Origin: Burkholderiales bacterium PBB1
Lineage (GTDB): Bacteria; Pseudomonadota; Gammaproteobacteria; Burkholderiales; Burkholderiaceae_C
DNA length: 64,000 nt
Reading direction: 5' to 3'
NCBI GenBank assembly: GCA_002255905.1
Contig: NKIN01000005.1
Coordinates: forward strand, 62,001 to 126,000
How positions within the stretch are numbered: the stretch's first letter is position 1; every line of letters begins with the position of its first letter. Both the position numbers and the translations under genes were made by a program. Positions 1 through 9,481 of the stretch are shown here, piece after piece. Below the pieces are notes generated by a model. The model was given only the letters and a program-made list of their open reading frames with translations. It had not been told where the DNA came from and ran no database searches.

Positions 1-658
1 CCTGCCCTCGGCGGGCGTGCACCGCAGCCAGCGCCAGGTCATAGGCCACGCTCACCTGCTCGGGCCCGGCCACCGTCATCCGCAGGTCTTCGAGCAGGCC
101 GTTGTACAGGCCGTAGAACCAGCCGTGCACCACCAATTCCTGTCCGCGCGCCCAGGCGTCCTGTACCACCGTGGTCTGGCACACGTTGCGTGCCTGCTCG
201 ATCACGTTCAGTTCGCACAGTGCGTCGACCCGTTGGGCTTCCTCGACCGTCTCGAGCCAGTCCTGGTGCCGGTTGCGCACGTCCTGCACGTAGCGGATCC
301 AGTTGTCGACGATCCCGACCCGCGTGTTGTGCAGTGACGCTGCCACGCCGCCGCAGCCGGAATGGCCGACGATGATGATGTGCTTCACCTTCAGCATGTC
401 AGTGGCGTACTGCACTACCGACAGGCAGTTCAGATCCGAATGCGCAACCACATTGGCGACATTGCGGTGCACGAACAGCTCGCCCGGCGCCAGGCCGACC
501 AGCTCGTTGGCCGGTACGCGGCTGTCGGCACAGCCGATCCACAGGTATTGCGGGGCCTGCTGCTTCAACAGGTTGGTGAAAAAGCCGGGCGTGCGTTCCT
601 CGGTGGCACGCGCCCACATCCGGTTGCTCTCGAAGAGTTCGTTCAGTTCGCTGGACAT
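1..658 (-). CDS. can: Beta-class carbonic anhydrase (3' end cut by window edge)
   Basis: Zinc enzyme interconverting CO2 and bicarbonate in the cytoplasm. About 219 codons are visible; the family is usually 210-230 residues, so nearly all of it is present and only the C-terminus is lost at the window edge. The zinc and catalytic residues are clear: C43, D45 and R47 in CADSRVP, then H99 and C102 in GHSGCGG, the C-D-H-C set of beta-CAs. The start is the ATG at 656-658, giving MSSELNELFESNR, a usual N-terminus for proteobacterial Can. It is divergent from the metallo-hydrolase at 718, with 59 nt between the starts, so both promoters lie in or near that gap. Identity is secure; the physiological role is inferred from the family. 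Confidence 0.95.
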   Translation of the reverse strand, partial: MSSELNELFESNRMWARATEERTPGFFTNLLKQQAPQYLWIGCADSRVPANELVGLAPGELFVHRNVANVVAHSDLNCLSVVQYATDMLKVKHIIIVGHSGCGGVAASLHNTRVGIVDNWIRYVQDVRNRHQDWLETVEEAQRVDALCELNVIEQARNVCQTTVVQDAWARGQELVVHGWFYGLYNGLLEDLRMTVAGPEQVSVAYDLALAAVHARRGQ

Positions 659-717
659 AAGTTGAAGGCACACTGAAAACCCGAGTCTATCGAGCGGAAG
701 TCCACCGATCGAACACC

Positions 718-1860
718 ATGAGTCCTGCCACGACCGTGACGCACCAGCCCCAGCAAGAACCGGACTACCCCTGGGGCGATGCGCTGCCCGCCACAGGCTT
801 TGCCATGGAGGTGTCCCCTGGCGTGCGCTGGCTGCGCATGTCGCTGCCGTTTGCGCTGAACCACATCAACCTGTGGCTGCTGCGCGACCAGCTCGACGGC
901 CCTGGCGGCCCGGTGCAGGGCTGGACGGTGGTTGATTGCGGCATTGCCGACGAGGCCACCCGCACGGCCTGGGCGCAGGTGTTTGAGTCCCAGCTCGAAG
1001 GCTTGCCGGTGTTGCGTGTGGTGGTCACGCACATGCACCCGGATCACATCGGGCTGGCGCACTGGCTGACGCAGCGTTGGAGCCGCCCCGCCACAGCGAC
1101 CGACGCCGGGTTCGAATGCCGCCTGTGGATGAGCGCCACCGACTTTGCCGCCGCGCGCCTGGGCAGCCGCGCCGATCCGTTGATGGGCGGTGACGCTGCC
1201 GCTGCGTTCGTGGCGGCGCATGGGGTGACCGATCCGCACACGCTGGCGCAGATCCGCGCCCGTGCCGGCCACTACGCCAGCATGGTGCCGGCCTTGCCCG
1301 CCACCTACTGCCGCCTGATGGGCGGCGGTGTGCTGGACATGGGCAGTGCGCAGGTGTCAGGTCGCCATGCGTGGCACGCCCTGGCCGGCCACGGCCACGC
1401 GCCCGAACACATCGCGCTGCACAGCCCGGCGCTGGGCGTGCTGCTGGCCGGCGACATGCTGCTGCCGCGCATCTCCACCAACATCAGCGTCGATCACCTC
1501 GAGCCCGAGGCCAATCCGCTGGCGCTGTTTCTCGCCTCGCTCGACCGCATGCGCGCGCTGCCCGCCGAGACGCTGGTGCTGCCTTCGCACGGCAAGCCTT
1601 TCCGCGGCCTGCATGCCCGCATCGATCAGCTGCACCGGCACCATGCCGATCGGCTGGCCGACGTGATGGCTGCATGTGCGCAGGCGCCCCGCACCGCCGC
1701 GGAGCTGCTGCCGGTGCTGTTCAAGCGCCCGCTCGATGTGCACCAGACCACCTTTGCGATGGGCGAGTCGATCGCGCACCTGAACGCCTTGTGGCACGAG
1801 GGGCGCTTGCAGCGCCAGCGCGAGCAAGGCGTTTATCGTTTTTCGCCGTCCCTCGCTTGA
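718..1860 (+). CDS. Metallo-beta-lactamase-fold hydrolase, LACTB2-like
   Basis: 380-residue protein with the metallo-beta-lactamase dinuclear metal motif HMHPDHIG near residue 105. Further ligands are probable in the GHGHAPEH segment, in LLAGDMLLPR and in LPSHGKPF. The C-terminal ~90 residues look like the small winged-helix domain found in LACTB2-type hydrolases (GRLQRQREQGVYRF). Family members cleave thioesters, RNA or other esters, so the substrate cannot be read from sequence. The start ATG at 718 directly follows a CACC context and no better upstream start is open. It is convergent with the ygjP-like gene (10 nt between stops). Confidence 0.85.
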   Translation: MSPATTVTHQPQQEPDYPWGDALPATGFAMEVSPGVRWLRMSLPFALNHINLWLLRDQLDGPGGPVQGWTVVDCGIADEATRTAWAQVFESQLEGLPVLRVVVTHMHPDHIGLAHWLTQRWSRPATATDAGFECRLWMSATDFAAARLGSRADPLMGGDAAAAFVAAHGVTDPHTLAQIRARAGHYASMVPALPATYCRLMGGGVLDMGSAQVSGRHAWHALAGHGHAPEHIALHSPALGVLLAGDMLLPRISTNISVDHLEPEANPLALFLASLDRMRALPAETLVLPSHGKPFRGLHARIDQLHRHHADRLADVMAACAQAPRTAAELLPVLFKRPLDVHQTTFAMGESIAHLNALWHEGRLQRQREQGVYRFSPSLA

Positions 1861-1870
1861 CGGTCAGACG

Positions 1871-2782
1871 TCAGTCGAACACCGGCAGCACGTCGGTCTT
1901 CAGCACCTCGCGGGTGCGCTGGTAGTCGGGAACGACCGAGCGCACCACATCCCAGAAGCGCGGGCTGTGGTTCATCTCGCGCAGGTGGGCGAGTTCGTGG
2001 GCGACGACGTAGTCGATGGTCGACAGTCCGAAATGAATCAATCGCCAGCTCAGCCGGATCGAGCCGTCGGCGCTTGCGCTGCCCCAGCGGGTCTGTGCCG
2101 ACGACAGGCTGAGCCGGCGATAGCGCACACCCAGTTGCGCGGCGTAGTGCTCGCAGCGCTCGGCGAAGACGCGCTTGGCCTGGCGCTGCAGCCAGCTCTG
2201 CACCGCATCGCGGATCTGCTCGGGCGCGGCGTTGGCCGGCAGCCCGGTGTGCAGTTGGCGCGGGGCGCCGTCGCCCGTGCCCGCGTCGAGTACCGCCCCC
2301 GAGGGCGTGATGCCGGCGCGTGCATCGAGCACCACCACCACCGTCTGGCCGAGGAAGGGAATCGTGACCCCATCGCGCCAATCGACGCGCGCCGATTGCA
2401 GTCGGCGGCCGCGCTCCCGTTGCTCGTGCAGCTTGCGCAGGATCCAGGCGGCTTTCTCGCGCAGCGCCGTTTCGATGTCGCGTGGGCCGACCCAGCTCGG
2501 CACGTTGACGCACAGGCCCTCGGTGCCGACGATGAAGCCGATGCTGCGCCGGCGTACGCGCTTGAGCGCGTAGCCCACGGGGTGGCCCTCCAGCACGATC
2601 TCGCGCGCTGCTTGCGGATGACGGAAGGCCGTCGGTGCCAGGGCCGAGTCGCCTGCAGCGCGGGGCGGGTCTGCAGGCGTCGTGGCAGGGGCCGGCGGGG
2701 GGCGCATCGGTGTCGAGGCCGTCGGCTCCATCGCGACGAACAGCGACAGCTGTGCGGGGTCGGGGCGACGGGGGGCGGCCAT
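1871..2782 (-). CDS. YgjP-like (DUF45/M48-type) zinc metallopeptidase
   Basis: 303 residues. A gluzincin-type motif VAHELAHL lies near residues 262-268, with a third ligand in NHSPRFW six residues later, which is the YgjP/WLM-like arrangement (HExxH plus a downstream His). An N-terminal ~60-residue Ala/Pro-rich part (PPPAPATTPADPPR) is poorly conserved and probably disordered. Substrate unknown; YgjP-like proteins remain poorly characterised. Its start lies 11 nt downstream of the plsC stop, so it is the last gene of a gmhB-plsC-ygjP unit. The order is typical of Burkholderiales. Confidence 0.85.
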   Translation of the reverse strand: MAAPRRPDPAQLSLFVAMEPTASTPMRPPPAPATTPADPPRAAGDSALAPTAFRHPQAAREIVLEGHPVGYALKRVRRRSIGFIVGTEGLCVNVPSWVGPRDIETALREKAAWILRKLHEQRERGRRLQSARVDWRDGVTIPFLGQTVVVVLDARAGITPSGAVLDAGTGDGAPRQLHTGLPANAAPEQIRDAVQSWLQRQAKRVFAERCEHYAAQLGVRYRRLSLSSAQTRWGSASADGSIRLSWRLIHFGLSTIDYVVAHELAHLREMNHSPRFWDVVRSVVPDYQRTREVLKTDVLPVFD

Positions 2783-2793
2783 GGGCGCGGAGT

Positions 2794-3612
2794 CTACGGT
2801 TCGGTTGCCGTGCCGCCCGCTGGCGGGGTGGCGGGCAGGGCCGCGGTGGGCCGCGAGGCCTCACCCACATAGGCGTCCGGATCAAGCCGCCGCATCTCGG
2901 CCTCGATCCAGGTTTCCACCTCGCGCATCAGCGCGTCGGGGCGCTTGCCCGCCGAGGACAGCAGCGGTCCCACCGACACATCGATGACCCCCGGGCGCAG
3001 GATGAAACTCTTGCGGGGCCAGCAGCGCGCCGAGGTCACCGCGATCGGCAGCACCGAAGCACCGGTGGTGACGGCCAATCGTGTGCCGCCCGACTTGTAT
3101 TCCTCCTGCTGCCCGCGTGCGGCGCGGGTGCCTTCGGGGAACATGATCACCCAGGCGCCGTGCTTCATGTGCCGCGCACCCTGCTCGGCCACGCGTCGCC
3201 AGGCTTCCGAGCGGCGGGCGCGGTCGATGTGGATCATGTCCATGCGCGCCATCGCCCAGCCGAAGAACGGGATGTACAGCAGCTCGCGCTTGAACACGTA
3301 GGCCAGCGGGTGCGGCATCAGCCCGGGAAAAGCGAAGGTTTCCCAGGTCGACTGGTGCTTGGGCAGCACGATGACGGCCGGGGCACGGTTCGCCTCGGCG
3401 AGGTTCTCGAGGCCATGCACGCGGTGGCGCACGCCGCAGATCACGCGCGCGGCGGCGATCGAATGCGTCAGCCAGCCGGCGCACAGCCAGTAGATGCGGT
3501 CGCCGCGGGTGAAGATCGACACGATCAGCACCACCGTGGCCCAGGGCACCACGCTGATGGCCATGTAGGCCAGGAAAAGAGACGACCGCAGCGCGCAGAA
3601 GAAACGTTCCAT
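2794..3612 (-). CDS. plsC: 1-acyl-sn-glycerol-3-phosphate acyltransferase (PlsC family)
   Basis: 272-residue membrane-associated acyltransferase making phosphatidic acid from lysophosphatidic acid. An N-terminal hydrophobic anchor (LFLAYMAISVVPWATVVLIV) is followed by the acyltransferase blocks: KHQSTWET (block I), FFGWAMARMDMIHIDR, FPEGTR (block III) and LPIAVTSA. Block I reads H-x4-E instead of the usual H-x4-D, a conservative change. The ATG at 3610-3612 shares one base with the gmhB stop (TGATG), a translational-coupling arrangement; an in-frame GTG one codon upstream is an alternative. The role in phospholipid synthesis is family knowledge; which PlsC paralogue this is cannot be told. 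Confidence 0.92.
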   Translation of the reverse strand: MERFFCALRSSLFLAYMAISVVPWATVVLIVSIFTRGDRIYWLCAGWLTHSIAAARVICGVRHRVHGLENLAEANRAPAVIVLPKHQSTWETFAFPGLMPHPLAYVFKRELLYIPFFGWAMARMDMIHIDRARRSEAWRRVAEQGARHMKHGAWVIMFPEGTRAARGQQEEYKSGGTRLAVTTGASVLPIAVTSARCWPRKSFILRPGVIDVSVGPLLSSAGKRPDALMREVETWIEAEMRRLDPDAYVGEASRPTAALPATPPAGGTATEP

Positions 3613-4244
3613 CACCGCGATTCCTCGAAGCCTGAGCCGGACTCGCTGCTGTCACCGTGTGGGTGGCGCTGCTGACGAATCCACCAGTCGGCGAAAGCCG
3701 AGAGGTCGGCGTGCACGCGGGTACCCGGCACCGCCGCGAGCAGGTCGGCCAAAGGCTGGCCCTCGAGGCCGGCGCTCTTGCCGGTCAGCACCAGGTGCGT
3801 CGGGCAGCCAGCCGCCATGCCGGCCTGCAGGTCGCGCAAGGTGTCGCCGACCATCGGGGTGTTGTCCAGCGACACGCCGAAGCGCTCGGCGATCTGCAGC
3901 ATCATGCCCGGCAGGGGCTTGCGGCAATCGCAACCCTCGTCGGGGGTGTGCGGGCAGAAAAACACCGCATCGATGCGGCCACCCTGGGCCGCCAGCGCGT
4001 GGTTCATCTTCAGCTGGATCTCGTTGAGCGAGGCCATGTCGAACAGCCCGCGTCCGAGGCCCGCCTGGTTGGTGGCCAGCACCGTGTGCCAGCCCGCATG
4101 GTTGAGCCGCGAGATGGCCTCCAGCGCACCAGGCAGCGGCACCCATTCCTCCGGCGATTTGACGTAGTCGTCGCGGTCTTCGTTGATCGTGCCGTCGCGG
4201 TCCAGGATGACGAGCTTGAGTGCGTTGGACGAGGTGGGTGACAT
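3612..4244 (-). CDS. gmhB: D-glycero-beta-D-manno-heptose 1,7-bisphosphate 7-phosphatase
   Basis: HAD-superfamily phosphatase of ADP-heptose (LPS inner core) synthesis. The motif I DxDGT is LDRDGTIN at about residues 14-21. A zinc-binding loop with CPHTPDEGCDCRKP matches the C-x-H-x-C-x-C site of GmhB, and the last motif is MVGDTLRDLQAG. With the ATG at 4242-4244 (MSPTSSNALKL) the product is 210 residues, close to the usual 180-200. A longer in-frame reading to 4346 would add unrelated residues and was not used. The gene normally directly follows glyS in this group; here a hairpin repeat pair sits in between, so its promoter may lie in or next to that element. Confidence 0.93.
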   Translation of the reverse strand: MSPTSSNALKLVILDRDGTINEDRDDYVKSPEEWVPLPGALEAISRLNHAGWHTVLATNQAGLGRGLFDMASLNEIQLKMNHALAAQGGRIDAVFFCPHTPDEGCDCRKPLPGMMLQIAERFGVSLDNTPMVGDTLRDLQAGMAAGCPTHLVLTGKSAGLEGQPLADLLAAVPGTRVHADLSAFADWWIRQQRHPHGDSSESGSGFEESR

Positions 4245-4314
4245 CTCAGCTTTCCAGGGTGCTTTGCGCGACCCGCGAAGCATGAAACGGCCGAGCATGC
4301 TTTGGTCTGCGCGA

Positions 4315-4441
4315 GCGGAGGCTACCGGGTGACCGGCTCCGCTCATGTCCCCCGGGCCGATTCACTGACCAGGCGCTTGGCGTCGAATCGATCCGGCCCT
4401 CCTCCTTTACTTCGCTGCGCCGGTCACCCGGCATCCTCCGC
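4315..4441. repeat. Hairpin repeat, locus 1, unit A (type 1)
   Basis: Arms 4315-4337 and 4419-4441 form a 23-bp inverted repeat with two mismatches. They enclose 81 nt. Just inside the left arm is TCCGCTCATGTCCCCC; just inside the right arm, on the same strand, is TCCTCCTTTACTTCGCTGC. A short inner stem GGGCCG/CGGCCC closes an apical loop of about 33 nt. It pairs with unit B (4492-4620) in inverted orientation to make a 306-nt composite between the glyS 3' end and the gmhB 5' end. The same composite, in the opposite orientation, occurs at 41331-41649. No coding function is supported. Family identity is unknown to me. Confidence 0.8.
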
Positions 4442-4491
4442 AAGCATCCAAAGCTGCAGTCAACGGTCTTCAACCGCCACGATGACGCCCA

Positions 4492-4620
4492 GAGCGATGT
4501 GGTGGGGTGCCGTGTGGAGTGAAGTAAAGGAGGAGGGCCGAATCGACGTGGGCCGAGCCGAGCGGATGTTGAACCGGCCCGGGGGACATGAACGCAACAC
4601 GGCACCGCGCCGCAGCGCTC
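4492..4620. repeat. Hairpin repeat, locus 1, unit B (type 2, inverted)
   Basis: Arms 4492-4515 and 4597-4620 match at 20 of 24 positions as an inverted repeat; the innermost ten base pairs (GGTGCCGTGT/ACACGGCACC) are perfect. Exactly 81 nt lie between them. Reading the minus strand, the core begins TGCGTTCATGTCCCCCGGGC and ends CCTCCTTTACTTCACTCC, closely matching the unit at 41331-41459, but the central part of the stem has changed on both arms in a compensating way. Units A and B are separated by 50 nt. The whole 4245-4696 gap otherwise shows no gene. Confidence 0.8.
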
Positions 4621-4696
4621 TCTCGCAAATCGAGCCATGTGGCGCACAAACGTCTGCACGGGTCCGAAAGTCGGCGCCGACAAGTCTGGTTTCATC

Positions 4697-6862
4697 CTAG
4701 GCCGCCAGCTTGGACAGGTCGGCAACGCGGTTCATCGCGGCGTGCAGCTGGGCCAGCAGACCGAGGCGGTTGGCGCGCAGCGCGGCGTCTTCGGCGTTGA
4801 CCATCACCGACTCGAAGAAGGCGTCCACCGGCGCCCGCAGCGCAGCCAGGGCCTGCAGCGAGGCGGTGTAGTCGTGCTGATCGAACAGCGTGTCGGCCTG
4901 GGGGCGCACGCTGGTCAGCGCCTGCGCCAGCGCGTGCTCGGCGGGTTCACGCAACAGCGAGGCCTCGACGGTGGTGGGCGCTGCCCCATCGACCTTCTTC
5001 AGGATGTTGCCCACCCGCTTGTTGGCTGCGGCCAGAGAGGCGGCTTCCGGCATGGCGGCGAAGGCGCGCACGGCCTCCAGCCGGCGCGGCAGGTCGCCCA
5101 GTCGGGTCGGTGCCAAGGCGAGTACGGCGTCCACTTCCTGGGCGCTGTAACCCTGGTCGCGCAGGCTCACCGCCAGCCGGTCGGTGAAGAAGCTCCGCAG
5201 CGCGTCGGTGGGGTCGGAAATCAGCTCCCCGAACGCCGGCAGCGCGCCCTGCAGCAGGGCGGGCAGATCCAGCGGCAGGTTCTTCTCGGTCAGGATGCGG
5301 ATCACGCCCAGTGCGTGGCGGCGCAGTGCGAAAGGGTCCTTGTCGCCGGTGGGCAACTGGCCGATGCCGAACAGGCCGACCAGGGTCTCCAGCTTGTCGG
5401 CCAGCGCCAGCACGGTGCCGGTGTGGTTGCGCGGCAATGCGTCGCCGGCGTAGCGGGGTTTGTAGTGGTCTTCGATGGCGATCGCCACGCCGTCGCGCAG
5501 GCCCTCGTGGCGGGCGTAATAGCCACCCATCACGCCCTGCAGTTCGGGAAACTCGCCGACCATGTCGGTCAATAGATCGGCCTTGGCCAGCCGCGCGGCC
5601 TCTTGCACCTTGCTGTCGAGCACCGCGAACTCGTCCTGCGCGTCCACGGTGTAGGGCAGCGTGGCCATGCGCAGCTGGTTGACGATGGCGTGGCCGATCG
5701 CGCGCACGCGCTCGGTGCGCTCGCCCTGGCTGCCCAGCTTGTTGTGGTAGACCACCTTGCCCAGGCCATCGACCCGCGAGGCCAGCGTCTTCTTGCGGTC
5801 CTGGTCAAAGAAGAACTTCGCGTCGGCCAGCCGCGGCCGCACCACGCGCTCGTTGCCGCCGATCACCGCGCTGGGATCGGCCGGGCTGATGTTGCTGACG
5901 ATCAGGAACTTGTTGGTGAGCTTGCCTTCTTTGCCCGATGACACGTCGAGCAGCGGGAAGTACTTCTGGTTCGCCTTCATCGTCAGGATCAGGCACTCCT
6001 GCGGCACGTCGAGGAACGCTTCCTCGAAACGACCGAGCAGCACGTTGGGCCGCTCGACCAGCGCAGTCACTTCATCCAGCAGCGCGTCGTCGTCGATGGG
6101 CGTCAGGCCTTGCTTGGCGGCGGCATGCTGGAGCTGGCGCGCAATCTCGCCGCGGCGCTGCGCGAAGCTGGCGATCACCGCGCCCTGGTCACGCAACTGC
6201 TCGGCATAGCAGTCGGCGTGTTGCAGCACCACCGGGTCCATGGCCGCCTCGAAGCGATGGCCGTGGGTTTCGCGGCGGGCCTGCAAGCCCAGCGCCGACA
6301 CCGGCACCAGATCAGCGCCGTGCAAGGCGACCAGGCCATGCGCCGGCCGCACGAACTGCACGCTGGTCCAACCGGGTTGCGCGCCGGATTCGAGCTGGTA
6401 GGTCATCACCTTCGGGATCGGCAGTTTGGCGATGGCCTCGTCAAGCGCCTTTTGGAGCCCGTGCGCCAGCGTTGCGCCCGGCACCAGGCTGTCGAAGAAC
6501 AAAGCCTCGGCCTTGCCATCCATCTGGCGCTTCAGCGCAGGCAGCACCGACGCATCGGCACCCAGGCTGGCCAACTTTTTCAGCAGCGCCGAGGTCGGCG
6601 AGCCGTCGGCGGCCAGCGCGACGCTGACGGGCATCAGCTTCTGCGACACGGCCTTGTCGGGCGCGGCGGTGAGCACGGCACTCACATGCGCGGCGAGTCG
6701 GCGCGGCGAGGCGAAGGGCGTGACGGCCGAATGCTCGGTGGCGAGGCCTTGTGCGCGCAGGCTGTCTGCCAGCCCCTGCGCGAACGATTCCCCCAGCTTC
6801 TTCAGCGCTTTCGGCGGCAGTTCTTCGACGAACAGTTCCACCAGCAAATTGGCAACAGTCAT
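4697..6862 (-). CDS. glyS: Glycyl-tRNA synthetase beta subunit
   Basis: 721 residues, within the usual 690-720 range for the beta subunit of the bacterial alpha2beta2 GlyRS. It begins with the typical LLVELFVEELPPKALKKL and contains family blocks such as LTMKANQKYFPLLD and RNHTGTVLALADKLETLVGLFG; a DALR-type anticodon-binding region forms the C-terminus (about 590-700). It attaches glycine to tRNA-Gly together with GlyQ. The ATG at 6860-6862 lies four bases after the glyQ stop, so the two are one operon. Functionally essential and well conserved. Confidence 0.98.
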   Translation of the reverse strand: MTVANLLVELFVEELPPKALKKLGESFAQGLADSLRAQGLATEHSAVTPFASPRRLAAHVSAVLTAAPDKAVSQKLMPVSVALAADGSPTSALLKKLASLGADASVLPALKRQMDGKAEALFFDSLVPGATLAHGLQKALDEAIAKLPIPKVMTYQLESGAQPGWTSVQFVRPAHGLVALHGADLVPVSALGLQARRETHGHRFEAAMDPVVLQHADCYAEQLRDQGAVIASFAQRRGEIARQLQHAAAKQGLTPIDDDALLDEVTALVERPNVLLGRFEEAFLDVPQECLILTMKANQKYFPLLDVSSGKEGKLTNKFLIVSNISPADPSAVIGGNERVVRPRLADAKFFFDQDRKKTLASRVDGLGKVVYHNKLGSQGERTERVRAIGHAIVNQLRMATLPYTVDAQDEFAVLDSKVQEAARLAKADLLTDMVGEFPELQGVMGGYYARHEGLRDGVAIAIEDHYKPRYAGDALPRNHTGTVLALADKLETLVGLFGIGQLPTGDKDPFALRRHALGVIRILTEKNLPLDLPALLQGALPAFGELISDPTDALRSFFTDRLAVSLRDQGYSAQEVDAVLALAPTRLGDLPRRLEAVRAFAAMPEAASLAAANKRVGNILKKVDGAAPTTVEASLLREPAEHALAQALTSVRPQADTLFDQHDYTASLQALAALRAPVDAFFESVMVNAEDAALRANRLGLLAQLHAAMNRVADLSKLAA

Positions 6863-6866
6863 GACG

Positions 6867-7811
<945 letters not shown>

Positions 7812-7876
7812 CGGTGGTGGGCCTGGTGGTGGGCGGAGTCATGGGCGCGAGGCGGTAGCCCGCGCAGCCGCTGATT

Positions 7877-9481
7877 TTAGGGGCGGGGTGCTGTCTGCCC
7901 CGGCGAGTGGCGCCCGATGTACGCGCTCAGGCCGACGATCGCGAGGGCGGCGGCGATCAGCGGCCACAAACCGCACAGCGCCAGCCAGCGAGCGTAGGGC
8001 GTTTCGCCGAGGCGGCCTTCGACGGTGGCTTCGAGCACGCCGGTGGTGAGCGGCGGCAGCCGCGCGGTGACGTGGCCCCGGTGGTCGACCACCGCGGTGG
8101 CGCCGGTGTTGGTCGAGCGAATCACCGGCCGCTGGAACTCGATCGCGCGCATCTGCGAGAACTGCAGATGCTGGTCCTGCACCAGCCAGCGCCCGAACCA
8201 GGCCAGGTTGCTCACATTGACGAACACCGTGGCCGCCTGCGGTCCGACCATGCTCGACACGATGTCCTCTCCGAACAGGTCTTCGTAGCAGACCAGCGGG
8301 CGCAGACGCTGCCCACCGAACGCGAACGCGTCGGTGCTGCGTCCTCGGGCCTGGTCGGCCAGCGGGATGTTCATCAGGCGCACGAACCAATGGAAGCCGG
8401 GCGGGATGATCTCGCCGAAAGGCAGCAGATGGCGCTTGCCGTATCGGTAGCCGGTGTCTGCGTTGACGGCAGCCGCATCGGGCGCGCCAGCCGACAACGC
8501 CACGACCGAGTTGACGTAGCCCTCGGCCTCGTTGCCGACGAACAGACCGATCAGCGCGGCGCGCTCGGCAGCGGCCGGCGAGGTGGCTGCTGTCGTGGCC
8601 TCCGGCAGCAGCGCGCGCTGCAGCGTCGCCCAGTAGCCGTCGCTGATCTGGTCGCGCGACAGCGGCAGCACCGATTCCGGTGTCACCACCAGAGCGCCGC
8701 GGGCTGCGCTCAACTGCCGCACCAGGCCGAGCAGTTGCAGGTTCAACCGGTCGGGGTCGAACTTGATCTCTTGCGGCACGTTCGGTTGCAGCAGGCTGAC
8801 CCCTAGCGTGCCGGTGGAGTGAGTGAACTGATCGGGCAGCAGGTGCGGCACCAGCGCCAGCGCGAGCACGGCCATGCTGACGGCCGTTCGACGCCGCAGC
8901 GAACCACCGCGCAGCCACAGCGCAGCGGCAGCGGCAATGGCCGCGGCCAGTCCACAGAGGCCATAAACGCCGATCCAGGGTGCCCAGGCCGCCAGCGGGC
9001 CCACGGCATGCGCGTAGCCCGAGGCGATCCACGGGAATCCAGTGAACACCAGCCCGCGTGCCAGCTCGGCAAGCAGCCAGCAGGACGCCCACAGCACGAC
9101 GTTCCAGCCGCGGCTGCCGGTGCGCAGTCGCGCCCAGAGCGCCATCGCTGCCGCGTAGTAGAGGCCCAGCAACGCCGCCAGCACCAGCACCGCCAGCGTC
9201 GCGAGGGCGGGGTGCATGCCGCCGTAGTCGTGCATGCTGATGTAGAGCCACCAGAAGCCCGACACCAGCCAGCCCACCGCGTACAGCCAGCCCAGCATCG
9301 CAGCGCGGCGGGGAGCCGCTTCTGCAGTGGCGTGGGCCAGCACCGTGAGTGACAGCAGCTGCAGCCACCACCACTCGAAGGGCGAGAACGACAAGGTTTG
9401 CGCGATGCCAGCCAGCAGCACCGACGGGGCGCTGGCGAGCCAGCGCCATGGCGCTGCGCCTGACGCTGACGGGCGCATCAA
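7877..9481 (-). CDS. lnt: Apolipoprotein N-acyltransferase
   Basis: 534-residue inner-membrane enzyme adding the third acyl chain to the N-terminal Cys of lipoproteins. The first ~215 residues hold six to seven hydrophobic segments; the periplasmic nitrilase-like domain follows. The catalytic Glu-Lys-Cys triad is visible as VVTPESVLPL, YGKRHLLPFGE and LVCYEDLF; a last membrane segment lies near the C-terminus. The ATG at 9479-9481 overlaps the corC stop by four bases (ATGA), so the two are coupled. This start is preferred to a longer upstream reading because of that overlap and the position of the first membrane segment. Confidence 0.96.
   Translation of the reverse strand: MMRPSASGAAPWRWLASAPSVLLAGIAQTLSFSPFEWWWLQLLSLTVLAHATAEAAPRRAAMLGWLYAVGWLVSGFWWLYISMHDYGGMHPALATLAVLVLAALLGLYYAAAMALWARLRTGSRGWNVVLWASCWLLAELARGLVFTGFPWIASGYAHAVGPLAAWAPWIGVYGLCGLAAAIAAAAALWLRGGSLRRRTAVSMAVLALALVPHLLPDQFTHSTGTLGVSLLQPNVPQEIKFDPDRLNLQLLGLVRQLSAARGALVVTPESVLPLSRDQISDGYWATLQRALLPEATTAATSPAAAERAALIGLFVGNEAEGYVNSVVALSAGAPDAAAVNADTGYRYGKRHLLPFGEIIPPGFHWFVRLMNIPLADQARGRSTDAFAFGGQRLRPLVCYEDLFGEDIVSSMVGPQAATVFVNVSNLAWFGRWLVQDQHLQFSQMRAIEFQRPVIRSTNTGATAVVDHRGHVTARLPPLTTGVLEATVEGRLGETPYARWLALCGLWPLIAAALAIVGLSAYIGRHSPGQTAPRP

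Noticed and set aside
4246-4725. Open frames on both strands across the glyS-gmhB gap
   Set aside because: They run through the hairpin repeat, have no ribosome site and no recognisable protein features; the structure explains the sequence better.
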